Shown: positions 8,555 through 16,350, numbered from the stretch's first letter. The stretch is DNA of 44,683 nucleotides from Treponema sp. (GCA_016294035.1 JAEDCT010000019.1:1-44683); one strand, 5' to 3'. The notes: generated by a model not told the origin, from the letters alone. Made by a program: numbers and translations.

Positions 8555-8875
8555 ATGGAATCACAAGAATTAAGGGAAACATTAAGTCAAAATCTCAAGA
8601 AATATCGGAAAATAAAGGGCTGGTCGCAGTTTGAACTGGCGGAAAAGGCTGAAATTTCAGAGCAGACGGTTAACTCGATAGAAGGTTTACGACTTTGGCC
8701 TAGCGATAAGACTTTAGCAAAAATTGCGAATGTGCTTGAAGTTGAAATGTACCGTCTTTTTGTTCCTCAAAAACTGACATTACAATCTGAGGCGATTTCT
8801 GAATTGAAACATGCCGTTGTAAAAACTGTTGAAAATCTTGTTCATGATACTTTAAGCGATTGGGAAAATCAGTAA
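8555..8875 (+). CDS. XRE-family transcriptional regulator
   Basis: 106 residues. A Cro/C1 helix-turn-helix lies at about residues 10-65: LSQNLKKYRKIKGWSQFELA, then KAEISEQTVNSIEGL and PSDKTLAKIANVLEVEMYRL. A short helical C-terminal tail (AISELKHAVVKTVENLVHDT) probably dimerises. No ribosome-binding site precedes ATG 8555, and a TATACT -10-like hexamer sits only seven bases upstream (8543-8548), so translation may be leaderless. It diverges from the CHAT operon, with inverted repeats between them, and is the obvious candidate regulator of that operon and of itself. Confidence 0.85.
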   Translation: MESQELRETLSQNLKKYRKIKGWSQFELAEKAEISEQTVNSIEGLRLWPSDKTLAKIANVLEVEMYRLFVPQKLTLQSEAISELKHAVVKTVENLVHDTLSDWENQ

Positions 8876-8923
8876 GATAAGAACAGAAAAAAATCCCCAC
8901 TTGCCCGAAAAAGTGATTTCTAA

Positions 8924-8954
8924 GGCGACTCCTTTTTTAAAGTTCGCTTTTTTT
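8924..8954 (+). terminator. Rho-independent terminator after the XRE gene
   Basis: GCGACT (8925-8930) and AGTTCGC (8941-8947) form a short bulged stem followed by a run of seven T (8948-8954). It lies about 50 bases after the XRE stop codon, in the correct orientation. Confidence 0.5.
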
Positions 8955-8972
8955 ACAGACCTTTATTCCCCC

Positions 8973-9420
8973 TTACAATCCCTTTGCCCAGTCTTTTATT
9001 TTCTGCCTGGACTTAGCGGTGTCGCTGTGGCTTAGAATCAGCATATTCCTGCTGACGGTGGCCTTTGGTTCTGCGGTGGCGATTTCACGCTCTATTACTG
9101 CACTGCGGCTGCCTCCGTGGGTGACGGAAAGGTAAATCGTTTTGCCGCTCAAATCGTATTCGTCAAGGAATGACTGCACGGCGAGGGGCATTTTGGACCA
9201 CCAGACTGGGCAGACAATGACGATTTTGTCATACTGCGCCATGTTCTGAACGCGCTTCAAGAGCTTTGGCTTTACATTTTTCCGCTGCTCGCTTTGTGTT
9301 GCGTTGAAGATTTTTTTTGTAGTCGCGGGGGATAGTGGTCGCCCGTGTCGATTTCAAAAAGGTCTGCGTTTTCTTAAAGCGTATCGGCGACAGTCATGTC
9401 GATAAACTGGGCATTTCCAA
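8973..9420 (-). pseudogene. Flavodoxin pseudogene with frameshift and stop
   Basis: The last 95 residues (MKRVQNMAQYDKIVIVCPVW, then WSKMPLAVQSFLDEYDLSGK) are flavodoxin-like, with the flavin-contacting PVWWSKMP loop. Upstream, sequence in another frame reads ADLFEIDTGDHYP, which belongs in front. One extra C in a C5 run on the coding strand (9327-9331) separates the two. Further upstream a TAA follows VADTL where an ordinary codon is expected, and the FMN phosphate loop (TGNT) is not recognisable. At least two lesions make it non-functional. A complete flavodoxin gene follows immediately, so this is a decayed neighbour or duplicate. Confidence 0.65.
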
Positions 9421-9450
9421 AGTGCGGAACAGCCGACCCTGCGTTAGCAG

Positions 9451-9466
9451 GGGAACGCCCTTATTT
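9451..9466. repeat. 16-bp repeat at a gene 3' end, copy 1
   Basis: GGGAACGCCCTTATTT here covers the stop codon of the flavodoxin gene. An exact copy at 10105-10120 covers the stop of the CMD-cupin gene. On the coding strand it reads AAATAAGGGCGTTCCC, so it supplies the last Lys codon and stop. Confidence 0.8.
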
Positions 9467-9988
9467 CAACAATCCTTCAATATATTTCTTAACATCTGCG
9501 CCAGAGCCTCGGGTAAAATCTTTTCCGCCTTTAAAGTCCGCGCCTTTAGCAAATTTTACAAGGTCACTTCCGCTGCGACCAAGACCGCTTCCACCGCTGG
9601 TACAAAGAGTGATGAGTTTTTTGCCGTTCCAATTCTGGCTTTCCACAAAGTTATAAACAATTTTTGGCGCATAAGCCCACCAGATTGGATAGCAGACCAC
9701 AACAGTGTTATAGCCTGAAATGTCGATTTTGTTTGCAATTGCAGGACGGCTTTTTGGGTCGTTACATTCAATTGTGGTCAGAGATTTTTTGTTGTGCCAG
9801 TCTAAGTCCGCGTCGGTGTATTTGTGAACCGGCTGAATTTCAAGAATGTCGGCTCCCATTGCTTCTGCTGCATTTTTTGCCATGCGTTCTGTTGTTCCTG
9901 TGGCACTAAAATAAACGAATGCTGTTTTTGCAAATGCTCCTGTCATAATAAAGCCTCCAAGTAAAAGTGTAAGAATAAGTTTTTTCAT
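9461..9988 (-). CDS. Exported flavodoxin
   Basis: A 175-residue flavodoxin (FMN electron carrier). The start is ATG 9988 (MKKLILTLLLGGFIMTGAFA), which follows GGAGAAAACT; an earlier in-frame start lacks a ribosome site. The N-terminus is a signal peptide, so the protein is probably periplasmic or membrane-linked, unusual for flavodoxins but common in gut anaerobes. FMN motifs: FSATGTTERMAKNAAE (phosphate loop), CYPIWWAYAPKIVYNF (first flavin loop), TLCTSGGSGLGRSG (second loop). It lies among a flavodoxin pseudogene, a CMD-cupin protein and DUF362 proteins, suggesting a redox module. Confidence 0.85.
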   Translation of the reverse strand: MKKLILTLLLGGFIMTGAFAKTAFVYFSATGTTERMAKNAAEAMGADILEIQPVHKYTDADLDWHNKKSLTTIECNDPKSRPAIANKIDISGYNTVVVCYPIWWAYAPKIVYNFVESQNWNGKKLITLCTSGGSGLGRSGSDLVKFAKGADFKGGKDFTRGSGADVKKYIEGLLK

Positions 9989-10011
9989 AAAGTTTTCTCC
10001 GTAAATAATTT

Positions 10012-10120
10012 TTTGCGTTAGGGATTGTAGCACCTGCCGCAGGCAATCCCTGAGGGATGAGCCGAATAGGCGAAGTGCGAAAAGCCCGACCTGCCTTTAG
10101 GCAGGGAACGCCCTTATTTT
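10012..10120. repeat. GC-rich palindromic intergenic repeat
   Basis: Several nested hairpins: GGGATTGTAGCACCTGCCGC with GGCAATCCC, then GACCTGCCTTTAGGCAGG, ending in the 16-bp GGGAACGCCCTTATTT repeat (10105-10120). Composition is far more GC-rich than the flanking genes. Related elements occur at 9441-9466, 15466-15550 and 22630-22760, so this is a dispersed intergenic repeat family. Confidence 0.6.
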
Positions 10121-10869
10121 AATTTTCCGTAATCTTCTTCGCTTACGCTTTCGCACCAAGTCGTGCTTCCGTCTTCACCGGGAATTTCCAGTGCCAGATG
10201 GCTGAACCAGCTGTCCTTTGCCGCCCCGTGCCAGTGTTTTACACCGACAGGAATATTAACAACGCTTCCGGGTAGTAGTTCGACGGCATTTTTTCCCTCT
10301 TCCTGATACCAGCCACGGCCACCCACGCATATAAGCATTTGTCCGCCACCAGATTTTGCATTGTGGATGTGCCAGTTGTTGCGGCAACTGGGTTCAAAAG
10401 TTACATTGAAAACCTGAATCTGCTCTTTGGAAATCTGAGCAAGGTAGCTTTGTCCCACAAAATATTTTCCATATGGATTTGGATCTCCAATCGGGAAGAA
10501 AATTGAATTCTGGTAGCGATCTTTTTCGTTTGTGGCAGGTTCCCTTTCCTTCCAGACTTCCTTTGCCAGACGGAATACTGCCCAGCCTTTTGGCCAGCCT
10601 GTGTACATTGTAGCATGGGTGATGATTGCGGCGATTTCTTGTTTTGTAACTCCGTGAGTCTTTGCGTTCTGCAAATGGTATGTGAGGGAAGAATCTGTAA
10701 TTCCGCTTGCCATGAGCGACACTAATGTTATGATGCACTTTGTTTTTATATCGATTGCCTCTGCGTTCCATACTTCGCCGAAGAGTACATCATCGTTCAG
10801 GTGAGCGAACATAGGAGCAAAGTCTGCAAGCTGATCACGACCTGCTGTCTGTGTAATTTTCTCTGCCAT
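10114..10869 (-). CDS. Carboxymuconolactone decarboxylase-like/cupin fusion
   Basis: 251 residues from ATG 10869, which has GGAGA eight bases upstream; a TTG four codons earlier overlaps that site and is less likely. Residues about 1-110 are CMD/AhpD-like (FGEVWNAEAIDIKTKCIITL, YHLQNAKTHGVTKQEIAAII). No CxxC redox pair is present, so peroxidase activity is unlikely. Residues about 130-250 form a cupin barrel with metal-binding HIHNAKSGGGQMLICVGGRG and VGVKHWHGA. The fusion is common in anaerobes beside flavodoxin and aldo/keto reductase genes; its substrate is unknown. The DUF362 gene upstream ends 18 bases away on the same strand. Confidence 0.85.
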   Translation of the reverse strand: MAEKITQTAGRDQLADFAPMFAHLNDDVLFGEVWNAEAIDIKTKCIITLVSLMASGITDSSLTYHLQNAKTHGVTKQEIAAIITHATMYTGWPKGWAVFRLAKEVWKEREPATNEKDRYQNSIFFPIGDPNPYGKYFVGQSYLAQISKEQIQVFNVTFEPSCRNNWHIHNAKSGGGQMLICVGGRGWYQEEGKNAVELLPGSVVNIPVGVKHWHGAAKDSWFSHLALEIPGEDGSTTWCESVSEEDYGKLK

Positions 10870-10887
10870 ATTTGTCTCCAAACTGTT

Positions 10888-11853
10888 TTATTTGATTTCT
10901 ACCAGACGGTAATTGCGTTTACCGCAGCCTAGCTTTTCTGCATATTCGAGAACTTTTACCTGATGGGTTTCTTCCCACTGGGCACGTAGTTCAGCTGTTT
11001 CTGCAGTTTCTGCCACAAAATCAACAGAACACTGGTCAATTGCAACCGGATCGTAGGACGCAATAATGCCGATGTTTCCTGTATTCTTTGTTCCCTTGCA
11101 GCTGTCTTCCGGTTCATAACTGTCGATGACATTGATGAAAGCCCAGTTGTTTTTATAATCAAGTGCAGCACGAAGGGCATCGGCAAATGATTTTTCCAGA
11201 ACATCCGGCTCTGTATTGTGATAGTGATTTGGGTCAGTTCCGCCGGAGTGAATTAAACATTTACCCGAACGGCTTCCAAGGCACAAGGTTACATTTTTTA
11301 TTGCGCCGTCAAGGGCAGGCAGAAAGTGCATTCTGAACTTGAAAACAGAAATTAAAGTGTCGTATTCATCAAAATGACTTCCTGTTCGGGCATATTTTAA
11401 GAGATAACCGTTTTTAACCGGCATATCAATATCACCATTTTCGTCCAGCATCTGCATTGGACCAACTTTGTCAAAACCGTGCTTTTTTGCGTGAGAAAGA
11501 TTCAGTTCCGCTGTCCATCGGTTTCCTGAAAGTCCGCAGGAGTCAAGCATTGTTCCATTTGTTTCCTTGATAAGGTTTGTAAGAAGTTGGGGCTTAAGTA
11601 CATCTTCATCAGGTCCGCCGAAAGAAACCTTAATTCCGACCTTGCCCTGTTTTTTCTGATTTAATGCATTGTAGACTTTCATAAGTCCTGCTGCTGATAC
11701 GTCACGGGTAAAGTAGACAACAGGTGCATTCTTATCTTCTGTCTGGTGTGCAAGCTTTGTTGATTTGCTTTGTGCTGAAAGAGGGGAGAGACAAAGCAGT
11801 ACTAAAGCAGACATTGCTGTAAGTTTGATAAAAATTTTCTTTTGTGTTTTCAT
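10888..11853 (-). CDS. Exported DUF362 protein (copy 1)
   Basis: 321 residues starting at ATG 11853 (MKTQKKIFIKLTAMSALVLL); an ATG three codons earlier is too close to AGGA. The signal peptide ends LSPLSAQ. The mature part is a DUF362 domain: VVYFTRDVSAAGLMKVYNAL, KVGIKVSFGG, VTLCLGSRSGKCLIHSGG, NIGIIASYDPVAIDQCSVDF, and a final EKLGCGKRNYRLVEIK. DUF362 proteins often accompany Fe-S or flavin redox systems. No CxxCxxC ferredoxin motif is present. It lies 9 bases downstream of a paralogue with the same layout; both end NYRLxEIK. Confidence 0.85.
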   Translation of the reverse strand: MKTQKKIFIKLTAMSALVLLCLSPLSAQSKSTKLAHQTEDKNAPVVYFTRDVSAAGLMKVYNALNQKKQGKVGIKVSFGGPDEDVLKPQLLTNLIKETNGTMLDSCGLSGNRWTAELNLSHAKKHGFDKVGPMQMLDENGDIDMPVKNGYLLKYARTGSHFDEYDTLISVFKFRMHFLPALDGAIKNVTLCLGSRSGKCLIHSGGTDPNHYHNTEPDVLEKSFADALRAALDYKNNWAFINVIDSYEPEDSCKGTKNTGNIGIIASYDPVAIDQCSVDFVAETAETAELRAQWEETHQVKVLEYAEKLGCGKRNYRLVEIK

Positions 11854-11871
11854 ATTCACCATTCCTAATTT

Positions 11872-12885
11872 TTATTTAATTTCTATCAGCCGGTAATTGC
11901 GACTGCCAAATCCGATTTTTTCTGCATGTTCAAGTGTGCGGATTCCGTTGCGGCTTTCGATGCGTTCAATAAGGCTGCCGGAATCTTTTGCTTTGTATAC
12001 TAAATCTACGCAGGCTTGGTCTAATGCTACCGGGTCCAGGCTTGCAAGGATTCCGATATCGTGCATGTCCGGTTCGGCTGGATTTGAATCGCAGTCGCAG
12101 TCTACAGAAAGTCGGTTCATCACATTTACGCAGACAATACCTTTACCGTTCTGCATATAATCGCAGACTGATTTTGCAGCCTCTGCCATGCTTTCCAAAA
12201 ATTCATCTTGCGGGCATCGTGTCCAGTTTGTAACGCTTCGGCCTGCGGAATGAATGTTGAGCTTGCCCGATTTTTCGCAACTCATTCCCGATGCGAATCC
12301 AATCGAAAGATTTTTGATTGCTCCGCCAAAGCCGCCCATTGCGTGTCCCTTGAAGTGAGAAAGAATCAGATAGGTGTCGTAATCCTTAAAATGAGTTCCG
12401 ACATAATTTTCCTTGAGACGTACACCACCTTTTACAGGGATTGTCATATAGCCTTCTGCGTCCTGCAGGTCGAAGCCGTTGGCTACGTCAAGAAAGCCGT
12501 GTTCTTTGGCAATTTTCATGTGGTCGATGTTGTTGCTTCTGTTTCCGCCATAAGCAGTATTGCATTCTACAATCGTGGCGTTCAGCTCGTCCTTCACCAA
12601 ATTTTTGATGAGGACAGGGCGCAGGTAATTTGAGTTCTCGCTTTCGCCGGTGCTCACCTTTACACCTGTTTTGCCGCTGGTCTTGTAGCCGGTTGCCTGA
12701 TAAACTTTTACCAGAGATTCCGGGCTGATGTCGCGGATAAAGTAAACTACAGGAGCGGACTTGTTGCTTACCGCTGCTTCGTGAGTTTTGTAGCTTGCTG
12801 CCTTTGGGTTTGGCTTTGCAAAAAGACCGCTGATTGCCGATACAAGCAAAAGTGTAGCAAAAAATACAAATCTTCTTGTTTTCAT
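11872..12885 (-). CDS. Exported DUF362 protein (copy 2)
   Basis: 337 residues with a signal peptide (MKTRRFVFFATLLLVSAISG ending LFA). The domain blocks parallel those of the downstream copy: VVYFIRDISPESLVKVYQAT, TGVKVSTGE, GGFGGAIKNLSIGFASGMSC, HDIGILASLDPVALDQACVD, EKIGFGSRNYRLIEIK. Unlike copy 1 it keeps the GGFGGAIKN glycine loop and an acidic CDCDSNPAEPD stretch. The paralogues have clearly diverged and may act as a pair. RBS AAGGAGG precedes the ATG. It is probably the first gene of a transcript running through the second copy to the CMD-cupin gene. Confidence 0.85.
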   Translation of the reverse strand: MKTRRFVFFATLLLVSAISGLFAKPNPKAASYKTHEAAVSNKSAPVVYFIRDISPESLVKVYQATGYKTSGKTGVKVSTGESENSNYLRPVLIKNLVKDELNATIVECNTAYGGNRSNNIDHMKIAKEHGFLDVANGFDLQDAEGYMTIPVKGGVRLKENYVGTHFKDYDTYLILSHFKGHAMGGFGGAIKNLSIGFASGMSCEKSGKLNIHSAGRSVTNWTRCPQDEFLESMAEAAKSVCDYMQNGKGIVCVNVMNRLSVDCDCDSNPAEPDMHDIGILASLDPVALDQACVDLVYKAKDSGSLIERIESRNGIRTLEHAEKIGFGSRNYRLIEIK

Positions 12886-12965
12886 AAATTCCTCCTTATA
12901 AACTCCGCGTTAGCGGTCGTGCAGGAGGCACGATATCGCAGTTTTGCCGACGGCAAAATCTGCAT

Positions 12966-13062
12966 GTGATAAAAAGTACACGGATGCTCCTATGCGCAAG
13001 CATAAAGTTTTATAATTTCCTATATGCAAACGACACGAAGTGGCGTATGTACTTTTTATCAC
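12966..13062. repeat. 97-bp element bounded by perfect 15-bp inverted repeats
   Basis: GTGATAAAAAGTACA (12966-12980) and TGTACTTTTTATCAC (13048-13062) are exact inverted copies. The 67 bases between contain a smaller hairpin (TATGCGCAAGCATA) and no gene. It lies between the DXS-like gene and the DUF362 pair. It may be a miniature inverted-repeat element or a long terminator-like cruciform. A GC-rich stretch with further small palindromes lies at 12900-12965. Confidence 0.6.
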
Positions 13063-13093
13063 GTCTCCTGAATATTTAGGGCGCAACCGCCAT

Positions 13094-14857
13094 TTACTTC
13101 AATAAAGTTTTTACATCTTCCACAATCTGCTCGGTCGTCATTCCACATTTCTGCAAAAGTTCATCAGGATTGTAGCGGTCATAGAATTGTTTTTCGAGGC
13201 CGTAATTCTTTACCAGCATTTTGTTTGGTCCATAGAACGAAGCAATTTTTTGTCCGAACCCGCCTTCAAGGATTCCGTCTTCAAGCGTAAGGACAAGCTG
13301 ATGGTCTTTTTCGAGTTCCCGCAGAAGTTCTTCGTCGAGGCCGGAAGCGAAACGAGGATTTATCAGGGTAGGGGCAAATCCACATTTTTCCTTGATTGCA
13401 GAGACAAGTTTTTCTCCTTTCTGGAAAAAATCACCCAGGGCGAGAATGGCAACCTTTTCGCCTTTCTGTTCAATCTTAAAGCGGTTCAAATCATCATAAT
13501 TTTTATCTGCAGGGCGGTGGCTCACTTCATTGCCGGGAATTAAAATTAAGACAGGATTTTCCTTCTGCTTTGAATCCAGGCTCCAATCCAGCATGGAAAT
13601 ATATTCTTCTGCGCTTGAAGGGCAGAGCACTACAAGATTCGGAATATTTGTAAAGGCTGCAAGACCGAATATGCCAAGATGGGTTACATCTGTAAGTCCG
13701 TCAAAAGATGAATAATTCATAAGCATGGTGACAGGAGTTTTGTTGATGCACACGTCCTGGGAAATCTGATCATAGGCACGCTGTAAGAAAGTCATGTTGG
13801 TCACAACAAGTGGTTTTGCACCCCGGCGGGCAATTCCCGACGCAATGGCAACAGCGGCTTCTTCTGCAATTCCTGTGTCAATGTACTGACTTCCAAGCTT
13901 AGCCCGCTCTTCAGGACCAAGTCCCACAGACATCGGCATTGCGGGAGTTATCACAATAAAATCCTTGTCCTTTTTAGCTTTTTCTACTATATACTGGCTG
14001 GTCATGCCTAAATACGATTCACCGCTTCCAAAGTTTACTGTTGGTTTTCCTGTTACCCGGTCAAATGGAACGCACCAGTGCCATCCTTCCTTGTCTTTTT
14101 CTGCCAGACTGTAGCCTTTACCTTTTTGTGTATGAATATGAACAACAACAGGACGATTTGAATCCCGGACTTTTTCAAAAACCGCAATCAATGAAGCAAT
14201 GTCATTTCCGTTTTCTTCGTAGATATAGTCCAAGCCCCATGCTCTGAACATATTGTTTTTAGATTTGCCGTTAGAGTCGCGGAGGGCCTTTAGATTCTTG
14301 TAGATTCCACCGTGGTTTTCAGCTATTGCCTGTTCATTGTCGTTTACTACCACAATGAAATTTGAATTAAGCTCGCTTCCTGCAACGCTCAAAGCTTCCA
14401 GTGCCTCTCCGCCAGAAAGAGATCCGTCTCCAATGATGGCAACAATATTTTCCTTTTTGCCCAGAATGTCTCTTCCTTTTGCAAGACCTAAAGCCAGTGC
14501 AATTGAAGTAGAAGTGTGCCCGATGTTAAAAAAATCGTGTTCACTTTCATCTGGATTTGTATAGCCAGAATCTTCTGAAAAGCGGCTGTCGTCAAAGTAG
14601 CCGGCCTTTCGACCTGTGAGCATTTTATGAGCATAAGCCTGGTGGGAAACGTCAAATACAAATTTATCATTTGGAGAGTCAAAAACATAATGAAGAGCAA
14701 TTGTTGCTTCTACAAAACCAAAGTTCGGTCCGAAATGTCCGCCAATTTTTGTAAGGCGATTAAAAAGTCCTTCACGGATTTCACCTGCTACAGTTTCCAG
14801 TTCCGAAACAGAATACTTCTTTAAATCTTTTGGTGAATTAATGTTGTCTAAAATCAT
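13094..14857 (-). CDS. dxs: 1-deoxy-D-xylulose-5-phosphate synthase-like transketolase
   Basis: 587-residue thiamine-diphosphate enzyme with the DXS domain order: TPP-binding N-terminus (GHFGPNFGFVEATIALHYVF, FDVSHQAYAHKMLTGR, IGDGSLSGGEALEALSVAGS then VVVNDNEQAI), a middle pyrimidine-binding domain (DTGIAEEAAVAIASGIARRG) and a C-terminal transketolase domain. DXS condenses pyruvate and glyceraldehyde 3-phosphate in the non-mevalonate isoprenoid pathway. It is about 30-40 residues shorter than canonical DXS (620-640), belonging to a shorter clade whose members may be secondary copies, so the symbol is tentative. It stands alone with RBS TAGGAGAT before ATG. Confidence 0.75.
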   Translation of the reverse strand: MILDNINSPKDLKKYSVSELETVAGEIREGLFNRLTKIGGHFGPNFGFVEATIALHYVFDSPNDKFVFDVSHQAYAHKMLTGRKAGYFDDSRFSEDSGYTNPDESEHDFFNIGHTSTSIALALGLAKGRDILGKKENIVAIIGDGSLSGGEALEALSVAGSELNSNFIVVVNDNEQAIAENHGGIYKNLKALRDSNGKSKNNMFRAWGLDYIYEENGNDIASLIAVFEKVRDSNRPVVVHIHTQKGKGYSLAEKDKEGWHWCVPFDRVTGKPTVNFGSGESYLGMTSQYIVEKAKKDKDFIVITPAMPMSVGLGPEERAKLGSQYIDTGIAEEAAVAIASGIARRGAKPLVVTNMTFLQRAYDQISQDVCINKTPVTMLMNYSSFDGLTDVTHLGIFGLAAFTNIPNLVVLCPSSAEEYISMLDWSLDSKQKENPVLILIPGNEVSHRPADKNYDDLNRFKIEQKGEKVAILALGDFFQKGEKLVSAIKEKCGFAPTLINPRFASGLDEELLRELEKDHQLVLTLEDGILEGGFGQKIASFYGPNKMLVKNYGLEKQFYDRYNPDELLQKCGMTTEQIVEDVKTLLK

Positions 14858-14989
14858 AAAAATCTCCTATAAAAAGCAGACGTTATTTCAGGCTGCTATT
14901 TATCCTAACTCCTTATGTTAAATCTATTACCAGTTTTCATAACGTCGCCCTGTATCGAGCGCGTTTAATTATTTCAAAAGGATTTCCTT

Positions 14990-15457
14990 CTATTCCATTA
15001 CAGAAAATACCGCCGTCACATCACCTTTTCCAAGAATTCTCTTGAGTTCGGCTTGTGTTACTCCATCCACCTTACCAAGGCGGGTAAAGTTCCAGCTGTT
15101 AGTGTCGTAGTAAATTGTAATCTGATTTCCCTGATACAAAATGATGTCGCCTGCTGTGGTGGTAATCTGTGTATCGTTTCGAGGAAGGGAAGTGCCAATT
15201 GGCCCGTATTTTTCAAAATTGCTGTAGTCGCTCATTTTGATTGTGACAGGAGTCTTTTTCAAAAGATTGTAAAAGGCGGTGGCAGAAGAATTGTCTACCA
15301 GTGTTGCAGTAATTTTGTGGCTTCCTGAGTCGCTTGTAATTTGAATTGAGATTTTCATATCCGAAGTTTCTCCTTTGTTTGCATTGGCCGTGTTTAAGGC
15401 ACAAGCAGAAGACGAAATAAAGATGCTTATAAATAGAAGAAAAAGTGATTTTTTCAT
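14990..15457 (-). CDS. Exported cyclophilin-like protein
   Basis: 155 residues from ATG 15457, directly preceded by GGAGGTTTTT; an in-frame start 19 codons upstream lies inside the GC-rich repeat and is rejected. The signal peptide (MKKSLFLLFISIFISSSACA) has a Cys and may be a lipoprotein signal. The mature domain (MKISIQITSDSGSHKITATL, FYNLLKKTPVTIKMSDYSNF, GDIILYQGNQITIYYDTNSW, ending FTRLGKVDG) matches the small bacterial cyclophilin-like family, whose genes often sit with flavodoxins and aldo/keto reductases. It is transcribed from a strong promoter next to the TetR operator. Confidence 0.8.
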   Translation of the reverse strand: MKKSLFLLFISIFISSSACALNTANANKGETSDMKISIQITSDSGSHKITATLVDNSSATAFYNLLKKTPVTIKMSDYSNFEKYGPIGTSLPRNDTQITTTAGDIILYQGNQITIYYDTNSWNFTRLGKVDGVTQAELKRILGKGDVTAVFSVME

Positions 15458-15465
15458 AAAAACCT

Positions 15466-15550
15466 CCGTTGGGGGCGTTGCGGGGGACACCCCCGCTGGG
15501 TGGGTAGGACGCAACGAAGTGCGGCCGCAGGGAGGGGCTCCTCCCTCTTA
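15466..15550. repeat. GC-rich palindromic intergenic repeat
   Basis: Contains GCGGGGGACACCCCCGC, a complementary GCGTTGC...GCAACG pair and GGGAGGGGCTCCTCCC. It lies between the promoter and the start codon of the cyclophilin-like gene, so it would be transcribed as a structured 5' leader. Shares CGAAGTGCG with the element near 10065. Confidence 0.55.
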
Positions 15551-15587
15551 AATCCCACATATTTCTTGCTCCAATTTTGTTCTTTTT

Positions 15588-15604
15588 AGTAACATTATGT
15601 TACT
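15588..15604. promoter_or_regulatory. Perfect 17-bp palindrome, probable TetR operator
   Basis: AGTAACATTATGTTACT is a perfect palindrome with one central base. It lies immediately downstream of the -10 box of the minus-strand promoter (15612-15640) and upstream of the divergent TetR gene. Related AGTAAC half-sites occur at about 15628. The position would let a bound repressor block the minus-strand promoter. Confidence 0.7.
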
Positions 15605-15611
15605 TATCTAA

Positions 15612-15640
15612 AGAATATGGTATAAAAAGTAACTTGTCAA
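15612..15640 (-). promoter_or_regulatory. Sigma-70 promoter for the cyclophilin-like gene
   Basis: On the minus strand, TTGACA (15640-15635), a 17-base spacer and TATTCT (15617-15612). It is near consensus. Transcription would start at about 15605, at the edge of the palindromic operator. Confidence 0.65.
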
Positions 15641-15675
15641 TACTAAAATGCGGCTTTAGTGACAAAAAGTTGCTT

Positions 15676-15705
15676 ATTGTGAATATTCTCTTTTTGTGCT
15701 ATCAT
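15676..15705 (+). promoter_or_regulatory. Promoter for the TetR gene
   Basis: TTGTGA, a 17-base spacer and TATCAT end only about seven bases before ATG 15712. No ribosome-binding site is visible, so the mRNA is probably leaderless. Confidence 0.55.
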
Positions 15706-15711
15706 TTTTGT

Positions 15712-16350
15712 ATGGCAGATTATATCCGTGCAAGAAGCGATGAGCATAAAGAAGAGCGACTTTCTCAAATAAAAGAGGCGACTGCAGAACTTTTTGCAAA
15801 CTGTCCTTATTCAGAAATTACGCTTACAACTATTGCAGAAAAACTTGGCTGGTCTCGTGCTAACCTTTATAAATACGTTACAACAAAAGAAGAAATTTTT
15901 CTGGAAATCTGTGCAGAAAAAATGTCTGCTTATTACGACGCCCTGCTTTCGGCTTTTCCAGAGGGCAACAATTTTACGACAGAAGTGATTGCAGAAGTTT
16001 GGGCTGGAATCGTCAACGCAAATCAAGATTACATGCGCTATGTTTCCTATCTTAACCCGGTGATAGAAACAAATGTTACAGTAGAGCGCCTTGCAGTTTT
16101 CAAAAAGAAATATTACGACCTGGCAAACGCCTTCCGGGACAGACTTGCAAAAATGCTGCATACCACAGAAGATAAGGCCTACAAAATCCAGCTGGATGTA
16201 CTTTTTTATGGGTCGGCAAATGCGGTCTGCTGCTACAAAAATCCTCTGGTACAGGAAGCTCTTAAGCAAATCGACATTACTCCGCCGCCAATGGATTTTT
16301 ACAAGGACATGAAGGATTTTCTTAAAATGCGGTTGGCGTGGAAAGAATGA
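15712..16350 (+). CDS. TetR-family transcriptional regulator
   Basis: 212 residues from ATG 15712; upstream in-frame codons are hydrophobic and pass through the promoter, so they are not coding. The N-terminal helix-turn-helix (QIKEATAELFANCPYSEITL, TTIAEKLGWSRANLYKYVTT, then KEEIFLEIC) is typical. The C-terminal domain (about 70-212) is an all-helical ligand-binding part resembling TetR_C-type regulators seen beside flavodoxin and reductase clusters. The family usually represses adjacent genes until a small ligand binds. Here a perfect palindrome lies between it and the divergent cyclophilin-like gene, its likely target. Confidence 0.9.
   Translation: MADYIRARSDEHKEERLSQIKEATAELFANCPYSEITLTTIAEKLGWSRANLYKYVTTKEEIFLEICAEKMSAYYDALLSAFPEGNNFTTEVIAEVWAGIVNANQDYMRYVSYLNPVIETNVTVERLAVFKKKYYDLANAFRDRLAKMLHTTEDKAYKIQLDVLFYGSANAVCCYKNPLVQEALKQIDITPPPMDFYKDMKDFLKMRLAWKE

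Noticed and set aside
9335..9718. 127-residue plus-strand frame
   Set aside because: It is the complement of the flavodoxin genes, whose motifs are clear on the other strand.
12208..12633. 141-residue plus-strand frame
   Set aside because: Antisense shadow of the second DUF362 gene, without a plausible domain.
15577..15711. Upstream extension of the TetR gene
   Set aside because: It would translate the operator and promoter; the natural TetR start is ATG 15712.
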